Notes under the pieces: model-generated | What the model was told of the DNA's origin: nothing | Seen by the model: the letters and a program-made list of their open reading frames with translations, nothing else | Databases searched by the model: none | Position numbers and translations under genes: made by a program | Shown here: in pieces, positions 53,686 to 62,880 of the stretch | Layout: the number at the start of each line of letters is the position of its first letter | How positions within the stretch are numbered: position 1 is the stretch's first letter | NCBI GenBank assembly: GCA_036491115.1 | Contig: DASXCQ010000004.1 | Coordinates: 84,266 to 148,265, forward strand | DNA from: DATEPR01 sp036491115 | GTDB lineage: Bacteria > Actinomycetota > Actinomycetes > Mycobacteriales > Pseudonocardiaceae | Reading direction: 5' to 3' | DNA length: 64,000 bases

Positions 53686-54374
53686 GGGCCGTCGGCCGCC
53701 GCGGCCAGCCTGCGGGCGGCGACGCGCTGGGCGGCCAGCCTGCTGTGCACCACGTCCCGGATGTGGTGGGGCAGGTCGGGCACAGCGGCCAGTCGGGGGA
53801 GCAGGTCCGGTTCCAGGGTGAGGGCGCGGAACACGGTGCCGATGGTCAGGCCGTGGTCGGGCCGCTGGGTGACCACCACCGGGTCGCCCGCCGCCACCGG
53901 GCCCGGGTACAGCACCCGCAGGTAGGCGCCGGGCGCGGCCCGCTCGGTGAACCGGCGGATCCATTTCGGCAGGTCCAGCCAGGCGGCGAAGGTGGCGCAC
54001 GGGATGCGCGGCGAGGTCACCTGGAGCACCAGCCGCGCACCGACCGCCCACTGCTCGCCGATCACCGCGCCGGTCAGGTCCAGGCCCTCGGTGGTCAGGT
54101 TCTCGCCGAACGTGCCCGGCGGCAGGTCCCTGCCCAGCTCGGCGCACCAGTCGGCCAGGTCCTCGGTGGCGTAGGCGTAGACGGCCTGGTCGTTGCCGCC
54201 GTGGTGGCGGGTGCTGACGATCTCGTCGCTGACCAGCCCGCTGCGGCCCGGTGCGGGTCCGGGGGCGCGCACCCGCACCGGGCCGGTGACCGGCCGCTTG
54301 TCGATGCCGGTCCGGCCGGTCAGCACGTTCACCGCCCGTGCCGTGCCGACGTTCACCGAACGCACCACGCCCAT
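53655..54374 (-). CDS. MOSC-domain protein
   Basis: 239 residues. MOSC (molybdenum cofactor sulfurase C-terminal-like) features: DQAVYAYATEDLADWCAELGRDLPPGTFGENLTTEGLDLTGAVIGEQWAVG and the conserved cysteine in SPRIPCATFAAW. Such proteins move sulfur or reduce Mo-cofactor substrates, like YiiM; the GENLTTxG motif fits the YiiM group. Start ATG 54374; ATG 54383 adds three residues. Convergent with the membrane protein. Confidence 0.85.
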   Translation of the reverse strand: MGVVRSVNVGTARAVNVLTGRTGIDKRPVTGPVRVRAPGPAPGRSGLVSDEIVSTRHHGGNDQAVYAYATEDLADWCAELGRDLPPGTFGENLTTEGLDLTGAVIGEQWAVGARLVLQVTSPRIPCATFAAWLDLPKWIRRFTERAAPGAYLRVLYPGPVAAGDPVVVTQRPDHGLTIGTVFRALTLEPDLLPRLAAVPDLPHHIRDVVHSRLAAQRVAARRLAAAADGPQPPRARATR

Positions 54375-54414
54375 ACCCGCCACGGTAACCGGCGGCGAGC
54401 CCGTGCCGGGAGTG

Positions 54415-55080
54415 TTATTCGGCCGGCAGGCCGACCGCCTCCCGGATGGCGGGCTCCACTTCCTGCGACGCGACGAACAGCAGTTCGTCGCCTGCCTCGA
54501 TCGTGTCGTCGTCGCTGGGCACGATCACCCGGCCGCCGCGCAGGATCGCCACCAGCGCCGCGTCCTGCGGCAGCTCGATGGCCCGGGCCCGCTTGCCGCC
54601 CACCGGCGTGTCCTCGGGGAGCGTGACCTCCACCAGGTTGGCCTGGCCCTGGCGCAGGGTGAGCAGCTGCACCAGGCCGCCGATGCTGACGGCCTCCTCG
54701 ACCATCGCCGCCATGATGCGCGGCGTGGACACCGCCACGTCCACGCCCCACGACGTGGTGAACAGCCACTCGTTGCGCGGGTCGTTGACCCTGGCCACCA
54801 CCCGGTTGACCGCGAACTCGGTCTTGGCCAGCAGTGACACCACGACGTTGACCTTGTCGTCGCCGGTGGCCGCGATCATCACGTCGCACGTCTGCAGGCC
54901 GGCCTCCTCCAAAGAGGACAGCTCGCAGGCGTCGGCGAGCACCCACTCGGCCTGCTCGACCACGGGCGGGTCGAACTGGCGGGAGTCCTTCTCCACCAGC
55001 ATCACCTGGTGGCCGCCGGCCACCAGTTCCTGGGCGATGGACCGGCCGACCGCGCCGGCCCCGGCGATCGCGACCCGCAT
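54415..55080 (-). CDS. TrkA/RCK-type potassium-channel regulatory protein (CeoC-like)
   Basis: 221 residues. RCK N-domain with NAD-binding VAIAGAGAVGRSIAQELVAGGHQVMLVEKD and a C-terminal TrkA-C domain (LTLRQGQANLVEVTLPEDTPVGGKRARAIELPQDAALVAILRGGRVIVPSDDDTIEAGDELLFVAS). Such proteins bind NAD(H)/ATP and gate K+ uptake. The ATG overlaps the stop of the upstream RCK gene by one base. The pair with the APC permease matches M. tuberculosis Rv2690c-Rv2692. Confidence 0.88.
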   Translation of the reverse strand: MRVAIAGAGAVGRSIAQELVAGGHQVMLVEKDSRQFDPPVVEQAEWVLADACELSSLEEAGLQTCDVMIAATGDDKVNVVVSLLAKTEFAVNRVVARVNDPRNEWLFTTSWGVDVAVSTPRIMAAMVEEAVSIGGLVQLLTLRQGQANLVEVTLPEDTPVGGKRARAIELPQDAALVAILRGGRVIVPSDDDTIEAGDELLFVASQEVEPAIREAVGLPAE

Positions 55081-55748
55081 CAGCGCAGCTCCTCGTCTGG
55101 CGGCCGCGCCGCCGCCGCGGTCACGTCGGTGACGGTGCCGGAGACGGCAGCCACGTACACCTGGTCGTCGGCCTGCACGATGGTGCGGGACGTGGGCAGC
55201 ACCCCGGTGCCGAACCGCATGACGAACGCCACCCGGCAGCCGGTGGTGTCCTGGATCTCCTTCACCGACCGGCCCACCCACTCCGGGTGCAGCGGCAGTT
55301 GCAGGACGGCGACCGTGCCGGTCGGGTCCCGCCAGGCCGTCGCCGTGCCCTCGGGGACCAGGGTGCGCAGGAAGCGGTCGGTCGTCCACGGCACGGTGGC
55401 CACCGTCGGGATGCCCAGCCGCTCGTAGACGGCGGCCCGGCGGGCGTCGTAGATCCTGGCCACGACGTTGGCGACGCCGAACGTCTCCCTGGCCACCCTG
55501 GCGGAGATGATGTTGGAGTTGTCCCCGTTGGACACCGCGGCGAACGCGCCCGCGTCCTCGATACCTGCCTTGACCAGCGTGTCCCGGTCGTAGCCGTTGC
55601 CCACCAGGTACGTGCCGTGGAAGTCGGTGCCCAGTCGGCGGAACGCCTGCTCGTCCTTGTCGATCACGGACACGCTGTGGCCGAGCCGCTCCAGCGCGTG
55701 CGCCAGCGACGAACCCACCCGGCCGCAGCCCATGATGACCACGTGCAC
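55080..55748 (-). CDS. TrkA/RCK-type potassium-channel regulatory protein (CeoB-like)
   Basis: 222 residues. HVVIMGCGRVGSSLAHALERLGHSVSVIDKDEQAFRRLG, the NAD-binding glycine motif, and a TrkA-C domain (HPEWVGRSVKEIQDTTGCRVAFVMRFGTGVLPTSRTIVQADDQVYVAAV). GTG 55748 has GGAGGAGG just upstream. It is first in the ceoBC-like operon and divergent from the APC permease gene, which suggests a K+ transport unit. Confidence 0.88.
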   Translation of the reverse strand: MHVVIMGCGRVGSSLAHALERLGHSVSVIDKDEQAFRRLGTDFHGTYLVGNGYDRDTLVKAGIEDAGAFAAVSNGDNSNIISARVARETFGVANVVARIYDARRAAVYERLGIPTVATVPWTTDRFLRTLVPEGTATAWRDPTGTVAVLQLPLHPEWVGRSVKEIQDTTGCRVAFVMRFGTGVLPTSRTIVQADDQVYVAAVSGTVTDVTAAAARPPDEELR

Positions 55749-55855
55749 GTTCCAGCCTCCTCCGCTGCCGCGCAGACCGTATCGTGCGCCGTCACAGGTG
55801 AAGGTAGTGCCGGCCCGGCGACAGGGCGGCATCGGAGCGCCTAATCTGTCGATTC

Positions 55856-57844
55856 GTGTCCAAGCTGTCGACGGTGACCAAGCGCCTGATGCTCGGTCGA
55901 CCGGTGCGAAGTGACCGGCTGTCGCACACGCTGCTGCCCAAACGGATCGCCCTGCCGGTGTTCGCGTCCGACGCGCTGTCCAGCGTCGCGTACGCCCCGG
56001 AGGAGATCTTCCGGACGCTGAGCGTGGCGGGCCTGTCCGCCTACGCGTTCGCGCCGTGGATCGGTCTCGTGGTCGCCGTGGTGATGCTCACGGTGGTCGC
56101 CTCCTACCGGCAGAACGTGCACGCCTACCCCAGCGGTGGCGGCGACTACGAGGTGGCCACGACCAACCTGGGCGGCCGGTTCGGGCTCACCGTGGCCAGC
56201 GCCCTGATGGTGGACTACATCCTCACCGTCGCGGTGTCGACGTCGTCGGGCATCGCGAACATCGGCTCGGCGATCCCGTTCATCGCCCAGCACCAGGTGC
56301 TGTTCTGCGTCCTGGTGATCCTGGTGCTGACCGTGGCCAACCTGCGCGGCATCCGGGAGTCCGGCGCGGCGTTCGCGATACCCACCTACGGCTTCATGCT
56401 CGGCGTGTTCGTGATGGTGGTGTGGGGCCTGGTCCGTGCGGCGTCCGGGTCGAACATCAAGGCGGAGAGCTCGCACTTCCATCTGGCCGCGTCCAACTCC
56501 GGCCTGGTCGGGTTCGCGTTCGCGTTCCTCATCCTGAGGTCGTTCTCGTCCGGCTGTGCCGCGCTGACCGGTGTCGAGGCGATCAGCAACGGCGTGCCCG
56601 CGTTCCGCAAGCCGAAGTCCAAGAACGCCGCGTCGACGCTGCTGCTGATGGGCACCATCGCGGTGGCCATGCTGCTGGGCATCATCGCGCTGGCCCGGCT
56701 GACCGACATCAACTTCGCCGACAACCCGGCGACGCAGCTGATCGGCGCGCCGCCCGGCTACCAGCAGAAGACGATCGTGGCGCAGATCGCGGCGGCGGTG
56801 TTCTCCAACTTCCCGCCCGCCTTCTACTACGTGTCCTTCGTCACCGGCATCATCCTGGTGCTGGCGGCCAACACGGCGTTCAACGGTTTCCCGGTGCTGG
56901 GCGCGGTGCTCGCGCAGGACAGTTATCTGCCCCGCCAGTTGCACACCCGCGGCGACCGGTTGGCGTTCTCCAACGGAATCGTGTTCCTGGCGGTCGCGGC
57001 CCTCGCGGCGATCATCGCGTTCCGGGCGCAAGTCACCGCGCTGATCCAGCTCTATATCGTCGGGGTGTTCATTTCGTTCACATTGAGCCAAATCGGCATG
57101 GTCCGGCACTGGACTCGGCTGCTGCGCAACGAGACCGACCCGGCTGTGCGGCGAACGATGATGCGCTCCCGGGTGGTCAATACGGTCGGTTTCGTGGCCA
57201 CCGGCTCGGTGCTGCTGGTCGTCATGGTCACCAAGTTCCTCGCCGGAGCCTGGATCGCGGTCGTGGCCATGACGTTGCTGTTCGTACTGATGAAGATGAT
57301 CCGCAAGCATTACGACACGGTCAGCCGGGAGATCGAGCAGCACGCCGACGACGAAGACGTCGTCTTGCCCAGCCGCAACCACGCCGTGGTGCTGGTGTCG
57401 AAGCTGCATCTGCCGACCGTGCGCGCGCTGTCCTATGCGCGCGCGACGCGGCCTGATGTGCTCGAGGCCGTGACGGTGAGCGTCGACGACGTGGAAACCC
57501 GTGCGCTGGTCCGCCGCTGGGAAGAGAGCAATATCAGTGTACCGCTGAAGGTCATCGCTTCGCCGTATCGCGAAATCACCCGCCCCATACTGGATTACGT
57601 CAAACGGGTGAGCAGAGAGTCGCCGCGCACCGTGGTGACGGTCTTCCTCCCCGAATACGTTGTGGGCCACTGGTGGGAGCACGTGCTGCACAACCAGAGC
57701 GCGTTGCGTCTGAAGGGCCGGTTACTGTTCATGTCGGGGGTGATGGTGACTTCGGTGCCCTGGCAACTCAATTCGTCGGAGCGGCTCAAGACGCTGCATC
57801 CGCATGCGGCGCCCGGCGATGCCCGGCGGGGGATTTTCGATTGA
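55856..57844 (+). CDS. APC-family amino-acid/potassium-type permease (chimeric codon usage)
   Basis: 662 residues. Opens with RPVRSDRLSHTLLPKRIALPVFASDALSSVAYAPEEI, has about 12 helices, SGCAALTGVEAISNGVPAFRKPKSKNAA as a diagnostic loop, and a soluble C-terminal USP-like domain (NHAVVLVSKLHLPTVRALSYARATRPDVLEAVTVS). M. tuberculosis Rv2690c is the counterpart. The protein is uninterrupted, but codon usage changes within about 56,880-57,060: upstream almost only G/C-ending codons, downstream many AGT, TAT, TTG, ATT and CAA. The gene therefore looks like a recombinant. Confidence 0.88.
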   Translation: MSKLSTVTKRLMLGRPVRSDRLSHTLLPKRIALPVFASDALSSVAYAPEEIFRTLSVAGLSAYAFAPWIGLVVAVVMLTVVASYRQNVHAYPSGGGDYEVATTNLGGRFGLTVASALMVDYILTVAVSTSSGIANIGSAIPFIAQHQVLFCVLVILVLTVANLRGIRESGAAFAIPTYGFMLGVFVMVVWGLVRAASGSNIKAESSHFHLAASNSGLVGFAFAFLILRSFSSGCAALTGVEAISNGVPAFRKPKSKNAASTLLLMGTIAVAMLLGIIALARLTDINFADNPATQLIGAPPGYQQKTIVAQIAAAVFSNFPPAFYYVSFVTGIILVLAANTAFNGFPVLGAVLAQDSYLPRQLHTRGDRLAFSNGIVFLAVAALAAIIAFRAQVTALIQLYIVGVFISFTLSQIGMVRHWTRLLRNETDPAVRRTMMRSRVVNTVGFVATGSVLLVVMVTKFLAGAWIAVVAMTLLFVLMKMIRKHYDTVSREIEQHADDEDVVLPSRNHAVVLVSKLHLPTVRALSYARATRPDVLEAVTVSVDDVETRALVRRWEESNISVPLKVIASPYREITRPILDYVKRVSRESPRTVVTVFLPEYVVGHWWEHVLHNQSALRLKGRLLFMSGVMVTSVPWQLNSSERLKTLHPHAAPGDARRGIFD

Positions 57845-59055
57845 CAACGGAGTCCACCGCGGCGCCATCACCGGCACCGGAGCATCTGACGTTGACCGTC
57901 GGTGCGCCGGCGAACGGGGGCAGTTGCGTGGCACGCCACGACGGTCGGGTGGTGTTCGTCCGCTACGCGCTGCCGGGCGAGCGGGTGCGGGTCCGGGTTA
58001 CCGCCGACCGGGGGTCGTACTGGCACGCCGAGACGATCGAGGTGATCGAACCGTCCGCAGACCGGATCGCGTCGCTGTGCCCGATCGCGGGGGTGGACGG
58101 TGCCGGCTGCTGCGATCTGGCCTTCGTCGAACCGGCGGCGGGGCGCGGGCTGAAAGCCGCAGTGGTCTCCAATCAGCTTGCCCGCCTTGGCGATTATCAG
58201 TGGAACGACGCGGTAGCGCCGGTGTCGACCGCCGGTCCGACGGGCTGGCGCACGCGGATCAGGCTTGACGTCGGGGCTGACGGCCGTGCGGGTTTTCATC
58301 GCTACCACAGCGATGAACTGGTCGTCGATCTCAACTGCGGTCAGCTGCCGGCCGAGATGGTCGACGGCCTGACCGACGTTGCGTGGCCGCCGGGTGCGCA
58401 CCTGCACGTCGTCGTCGACGACGACGGTCAGCGGCATGTGGCGCGCACGGTGCGCCACGGTAGGCGCAACTCGACCGACGTGGTTGAGGGCAGCTACCAG
58501 GGCGTGCAGCGCGCCGGGCGGCACAGTTGGCAGGTGCCGGTGACGGCCTTCTGGCAGGCCCACCGCGACGCGGCGCGGACGTACAGCGACTTGGTGGGCG
58601 ACTGGGCCCGTCCCGACCCGGGCATGACCGCATGGGATCTCTACGGGGGCGCAGGGGTTTTCGCCGCGGTCCTGGGCGACGCGGTGGGGGAGTCGGGGCA
58701 GGTGGTCAGCGTCGACAGCTCGCGGGCGGCAACGCGGTCGGCCCGCGCCACGTTGGCCGATTTGCCGCAGGTGAGTGTGATCACCGATTCGGTCCGCCGG
58801 GCGCTGGCCGCGCAAAGTAGTGGCGCCGATGTGGCCGTGCTGGATCCGCCACGCGGTGGCGCCGGACGCGAGGTGATCGATCTGCTGGCCGCCGCCGAGG
58901 TCCCGAGGATAGTTCATATCGGTTGTGAGGCAGCGTCATTCGCCCGCGACGTCGGCCTCTATCAGCGGCACGGATATGCGGTGGACAAGATCTCGGTGTT
59001 CGACTCGTTCCCGCTGACCCATCACATCGAGTGCGTCGCGCTGCTGAACCGCTGA
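57841..59055 (+). CDS. TrmA/RumA-type RNA (uracil-5-)-methyltransferase
   Basis: 404 residues. A TRAM domain (residues about 20-75) with a Cys cluster (CPIAGVDGAGCC), then the SAM-binding domain TAWDLYGGAGVFAAVLGDAVGE, the catalytic loop VAVLDPPRGGAGREVIDLL and the nucleophile Cys in VHIGCEAASFARDVGLYQRHGYAVDKISVFDSFPLTHHIECVALL. It methylates a uridine in tRNA or rRNA. Start TTG 57841 overlaps the permease stop. Counterpart of M. tuberculosis Rv2689c. Codons are less GC-rich than in most of the window. Confidence 0.88.
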   Translation: MTTESTAAPSPAPEHLTLTVGAPANGGSCVARHDGRVVFVRYALPGERVRVRVTADRGSYWHAETIEVIEPSADRIASLCPIAGVDGAGCCDLAFVEPAAGRGLKAAVVSNQLARLGDYQWNDAVAPVSTAGPTGWRTRIRLDVGADGRAGFHRYHSDELVVDLNCGQLPAEMVDGLTDVAWPPGAHLHVVVDDDGQRHVARTVRHGRRNSTDVVEGSYQGVQRAGRHSWQVPVTAFWQAHRDAARTYSDLVGDWARPDPGMTAWDLYGGAGVFAAVLGDAVGESGQVVSVDSSRAATRSARATLADLPQVSVITDSVRRALAAQSSGADVAVLDPPRGGAGREVIDLLAAAEVPRIVHIGCEAASFARDVGLYQRHGYAVDKISVFDSFPLTHHIECVALLNR

Positions 59056-59059
59056 CCGC

Positions 59060-60349
59060 TCAGACGAGTACGAAATACCGGAGCCACAGGTAGAGCGCGC
59101 AGAGCACGGTGGAGATCGTGGTGATCACCATGCCTTTGCGGGTGAATTCCCAAAACGAGATGGGGTTGCCGGAGCGCAAGGCGATGCCGAGCATGACGAT
59201 GTTGGCGCTGGATCCTACGCCGGTCAGGTTGCCGCCCAAGTCGCCGCCTAACGCCAGCGACCACCACAGCACGTGGTGGTGCGAATGGCCCGCCATTGTC
59301 GAGGCCAGGTGGCTGACGATGGGGGTCATCGTGGCCACGTACGGGAGGTTGTCGATGAAACCTGACACCAGTGTCGAGACAACCAGGATCAGCATGGTCG
59401 CCAGTAAGACGTTGCCGCCGGTGAACTTGGCCGCCAGCTCGCCCAGAATCTTGATGACCCCGGTCTTGAGCAATGCGCCGACCATGATGAACAAGCCGAC
59501 CATGAACAGTAGGGTTTCCCATTCGACGTTGGACATGTACTCGGACTGTTCCAACCGTGAGGTCAGAATCAAAACGCCGGCGCCCAGCAGCGCCACCAGG
59601 GACGGCGCGACGTGGACCGTCGGGGCGAGAATGAACCCGGCGAACACCACGAGCATCACAACGCCGCACCTGATGAGCAGCCGACGATCTCGGATGGCTT
59701 CATTCTCTTGCAGCGACATCACGTCAGCGACTCGTTCGGCACTGACGGCCGAAAAGCCGCGAAACATCAGCGGCGACACGGCGAGCAGGACAAGCAGCAC
59801 GATAACGACGATCGGGGCCATGTTCGCCAGGAAGGCGTTGAAGGACAGGGCCTTACGGGCACCGATGATGATGTTCGGCGGATCGCCGACCAGTGTCGCC
59901 GCACCTCCGACGTTGGAGGCGAACACCTCGGCCATCAACATCGGTACCGGATTGATGTCCAGCGCATCGCAGACCAACAAGGTAACCGGGGCGATCAGCA
60001 ATACCGAGACGACGTTGGGCAGCACGGCTGAGGCGAGCGCCATCACCAGCATCAGCAGCAGCATGATGCGCACTGGCGAGCCGTTGGCGCGTTTGACGGC
60101 CCAGATGGCGACGTACTCGAACACACCGGTCTGGCGCAGGATGCTGACGATCATCATCATCCCCAGCATCAGAAAGATGACATCCCAGTCGATTCCGTTG
60201 TCCTGGGAGTAGAACACGTCGGGAGAGTCCATCACGGGCAGGCATGTCATGAGCCCGGCGCCCACCAGCGCGACCTTGGTCTGGTTGAAGCGCTCGCTGA
60301 TGATGAATGCGTAGGCAACCACGAACACTGCGATCGCGTAGTACATCAC
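59060..60349 (-). CDS. Anion permease of the ArsB/NhaD-like family, copy 1
   Basis: 429 residues with about ten helices. GIDWDVIFLMLGMMMIVSIL, then the repeat-1 hairpin NVGGAATLVGDPPNIIIG and repeat-2 GGNLTGVGSSANIVMLG. These (G-x-GDPPNII, GGNLTxxGSSANxV) are the DASS/ArsB-type selectivity motifs. The substrate may be arsenite, sulfate or another anion; the name ArsB (as in M. tuberculosis Rv2685) is by homology only. GTG 60349 or ATG 60346. Convergent with trmA. Confidence 0.85.
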   Translation of the reverse strand: MMYYAIAVFVVAYAFIISERFNQTKVALVGAGLMTCLPVMDSPDVFYSQDNGIDWDVIFLMLGMMMIVSILRQTGVFEYVAIWAVKRANGSPVRIMLLLMLVMALASAVLPNVVSVLLIAPVTLLVCDALDINPVPMLMAEVFASNVGGAATLVGDPPNIIIGARKALSFNAFLANMAPIVVIVLLVLLAVSPLMFRGFSAVSAERVADVMSLQENEAIRDRRLLIRCGVVMLVVFAGFILAPTVHVAPSLVALLGAGVLILTSRLEQSEYMSNVEWETLLFMVGLFIMVGALLKTGVIKILGELAAKFTGGNVLLATMLILVVSTLVSGFIDNLPYVATMTPIVSHLASTMAGHSHHHVLWWSLALGGDLGGNLTGVGSSANIVMLGIALRSGNPISFWEFTRKGMVITTISTVLCALYLWLRYFVLV

Positions 60350-60502
60350 GGGTGCGATACCCCCGACGGCCTCGGCACGCCCACAGCCTATAGCGGAACC
60401 CTTTCGATGTTTCTGTGAGGTCGTGTGCCGTGCTGCTAATGCATCCGGATAGTGAAATCTACAGGGCTGCTTGGTAAATGCCTGCAGTGGGGTGCCGCCT
60501 GA

Positions 60503-60949
60503 TCACTCTTTCAGCGCTGCGGCCAACAGGCGTGATGCGGTGATCACTCCGTGTAACTTGCCGTCTTTGACGACGGCGACCAGCGGACTCCTCAGGCGCG
60601 CCATGACCTCGGCCACCTCGATGATGGTGTCGTCGGCTTTGGCCACGGGTATGTGCTGGCGTTGCTTGGGCAGCATGTCGCGGATCGTCCTGCCGGCCAG
60701 CTTCTCTGCTGCGTGGTCGGCCATCGACTCGGTGAGAACGCTGGCCAGCCCGGGATCGTCCTGCACGTAGCCGGGCACGATGAACCGGACGACCTGGGAC
60801 GCCGGTAGCACCGCGTACGGGGTTTCAGACGTGTTAGTCACCACCACGAGCCCGTTCAGTCGGTGCTCGGCGAGCAGACGGACCGCATCCAGCGCATCTG
60901 AGTCGATATTCACGACCGGGAACTTCTCGTCGAGATCCTCTGCCCGCAC
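60503..60949 (-). CDS. CBS-domain protein, copy 1
   Basis: 148 residues. Two CBS motifs: EKFPVVNIDSDALDAVRLLAEHRLNGLVVVTNTSETPYAVLPA and HIPVAKADDTIIEVAEVMARLRSPLVAVVKDGKLHGVITASRLLAAAL. It probably binds adenosyl ligands and gates the neighbouring permeases. Closely similar to the copy at 62385 (same start MRAEDLxEKFP). Counterpart of M. tuberculosis Rv2683. Confidence 0.82.
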   Translation of the reverse strand: MRAEDLDEKFPVVNIDSDALDAVRLLAEHRLNGLVVVTNTSETPYAVLPASQVVRFIVPGYVQDDPGLASVLTESMADHAAEKLAGRTIRDMLPKQRQHIPVAKADDTIIEVAEVMARLRSPLVAVVKDGKLHGVITASRLLAAALKE

Positions 60950-61021
60950 ACCGACACAATACTTGCACCGGGAAGCTCCGGTGATCCGGATCGCCGTCAG
61001 GATTTCGTATCTTGTGCCGAG

Positions 61022-62329
61022 CTAGGCGAAGGCGAAGTAGCGCACCCACAAGTAACCGACGGAAATAACAAACGAGACCGCGGTCACCACCGCCCCCCTT
61101 CGGGTGAAGTCCCAGAAGGAGATGTGAGCGCCGGCGCGTTCGGCGAGTCCGACGATGACGATATTCGCGCTGGACCCGATGGGGGTGAGGTTGCCCCCGA
61201 GGATGGTGCCCAGTATCAGGGCCCACCACAGCACGTCGTGATTACCGGCGCCGTGCAAGGACGGGGCGAACTCGGCGACGATGGGCGTCATGGTGGCGGC
61301 GTAGGGAACGTTATTGACAAGGCCGCTGAACAAGAACGACACGCCCAGGATCAGCATTGTCGTCAGCCATAGGTTGTCGCCGGTCGCGTGGCTGGCCGCA
61401 TGGGCCAAGTTACTGATGACGCCGGTCCGCACCAGGGCCCCGACCATGATGAACAGTCCCGCGAAGAAGAGCAGGGTCTCCCACTCGACACTGGAGAGGT
61501 AGAAGTCACGGGTCAGGCGGGAGATGATGATCAGGATGCCAGCGCCGGTCATCGCCACCAGTGACGGCTCCATATGAAGATCTTTGTGCACGACGAATCC
61601 GGCAAACACCGCGACCAGGACGATCCCGCATTGGATCAGCAGCTTGCGATCACGGATCGCTTCGCCCTCGTCGAGCGCCATCACATCAGCGACGCGCTCC
61701 GGTTCGACGGTGTAAAAGCCCCGGAACAGGCTGGGCAACAGCGCTATCAGGGCGACGAGCACGATGATCACCGCTGGCGCCATGTTGGTCAGGAACGAAA
61801 CGAAACTCAGGTGGGCTCCGGTGCCGATGATGATGCTGGTCGGATCACCGACCAGGGTCGCCGCGCCACCGATATCGGAGGCGAAGGACTCGGCGATGAG
61901 AAATGGCGCTGGACTGATCGCCAGCCGGTCGGCTATCAGCACGGTGACCGGTGCGATCAACAAGACCGTGGTGACGTTGTCCAGGACGGCCGATCCGAAT
62001 GTGGTGACCAGCACCAGCAGGATCATGATCCGCATGGGCGAGCCCTTGGCGCGTTTGGCCGACCAGATCGCTATGTATTCGAATACGCCGGTCTGGCGCA
62101 CCACGCTGACGATGATCATCATCCCGAGGAGCAAGAAGATGACGTCCCAGTCGATCCCGGTGTCGCGTGAGTAGAAGACTTCATCGGAGTTGACCACCGG
62201 CAAGAAGAACACCGCCACCGCGCCGGCCAGCGCCACCATGGTCTTGTTGAACCGTTCAGTGGTGATCAATGCGTAGGCGATCACGAACACCGCGGAGGCG
62301 TAGATGGCGTGAACTGTGCTGATGCTCAT
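61022..62329 (-). CDS. Anion permease of the ArsB/NhaD-like family, copy 2
   Basis: 435 residues. GIDWDVIFLLLGMMIIVSVVRQTGVFEYIAIWSAKRAKGSPMRIMILLVLV is nearly shared with copy 1; selectivity loops GGAATLVGDPTSIIIG and GGNLTPIGSSANIVIVG. Loop difference (PPN to PTS) hints at another specificity. ATG 62329. It follows CBS copy 2 and precedes CBS copy 1 in transcription, suggesting duplication of a CBS-permease unit. Confidence 0.85.
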   Translation of the reverse strand: MSISTVHAIYASAVFVIAYALITTERFNKTMVALAGAVAVFFLPVVNSDEVFYSRDTGIDWDVIFLLLGMMIIVSVVRQTGVFEYIAIWSAKRAKGSPMRIMILLVLVTTFGSAVLDNVTTVLLIAPVTVLIADRLAISPAPFLIAESFASDIGGAATLVGDPTSIIIGTGAHLSFVSFLTNMAPAVIIVLVALIALLPSLFRGFYTVEPERVADVMALDEGEAIRDRKLLIQCGIVLVAVFAGFVVHKDLHMEPSLVAMTGAGILIIISRLTRDFYLSSVEWETLLFFAGLFIMVGALVRTGVISNLAHAASHATGDNLWLTTMLILGVSFLFSGLVNNVPYAATMTPIVAEFAPSLHGAGNHDVLWWALILGTILGGNLTPIGSSANIVIVGLAERAGAHISFWDFTRRGAVVTAVSFVISVGYLWVRYFAFA

Positions 62330-62384
62330 AGGTGGTCCCGCCGTCGGGCACGCGCCTGGCTAGGCATGTGCGGCGAAGCGGCGC

Positions 62385-62828
62385 TCAAGATTTCAGCGCC
62401 GCGGCCAGCAGGCGTGACGCAAAGATCACGCCGTGCAATTTCTTGTCCTTGGTGACTGCGATCAACGGGGCTCGCCCCTGCACCATCTCCGCGGCGACCT
62501 TGGTGATGGTGGCACGCGCATCGACCGACGGAATGTCGCGCAGGTAATCGGGCAGCACGTCGCCGACCGTCTTACCCGCCAAATTCTGCATCGCCTGGTC
62601 GGCTGTCAGCTCGCCAAGGACGCCGGCCAGTGCCAGGTCGTCCCGCACATAGCGGGGCAGGATGAAGCGCAACAGCGCGAACGCCGGAAGCACTGCATAC
62701 GGCTTCCCGGAGGTATCGGTGACCAGGAGTCCGGGCAGATGGTGCTCGGCCATCATGCGTGCAGCGTCGACTGCGTCGAAATCAATGCGCACGATGGGGA
62801 ACTTCTCTTCGAGATCCTCTGCGCGCAC
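62385..62828 (-). CDS. CBS-domain protein, copy 2
   Basis: 147 residues. EKFPIVRIDFDAVDAARMMAEHHLPGLLVTDTSGKPYAVLPAF and ATITKVAAEMVQGRAPLIAVTKDKKLHGVIFASRLLAAAL are the two CBS motifs. GTG 62828. The upstream sequence GTATTGTGTCCGTGTGCG is conserved with copy 1 and is the remains of a shared promoter or leader. Confidence 0.82.
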   Translation of the reverse strand: MRAEDLEEKFPIVRIDFDAVDAARMMAEHHLPGLLVTDTSGKPYAVLPAFALLRFILPRYVRDDLALAGVLGELTADQAMQNLAGKTVGDVLPDYLRDIPSVDARATITKVAAEMVQGRAPLIAVTKDKKLHGVIFASRLLAAALKS

Positions 62829-62880
62829 ACGGACACAATACTGAAACCCGGAGCTCCGCGTGACCTGGTGGGCAAGCTAG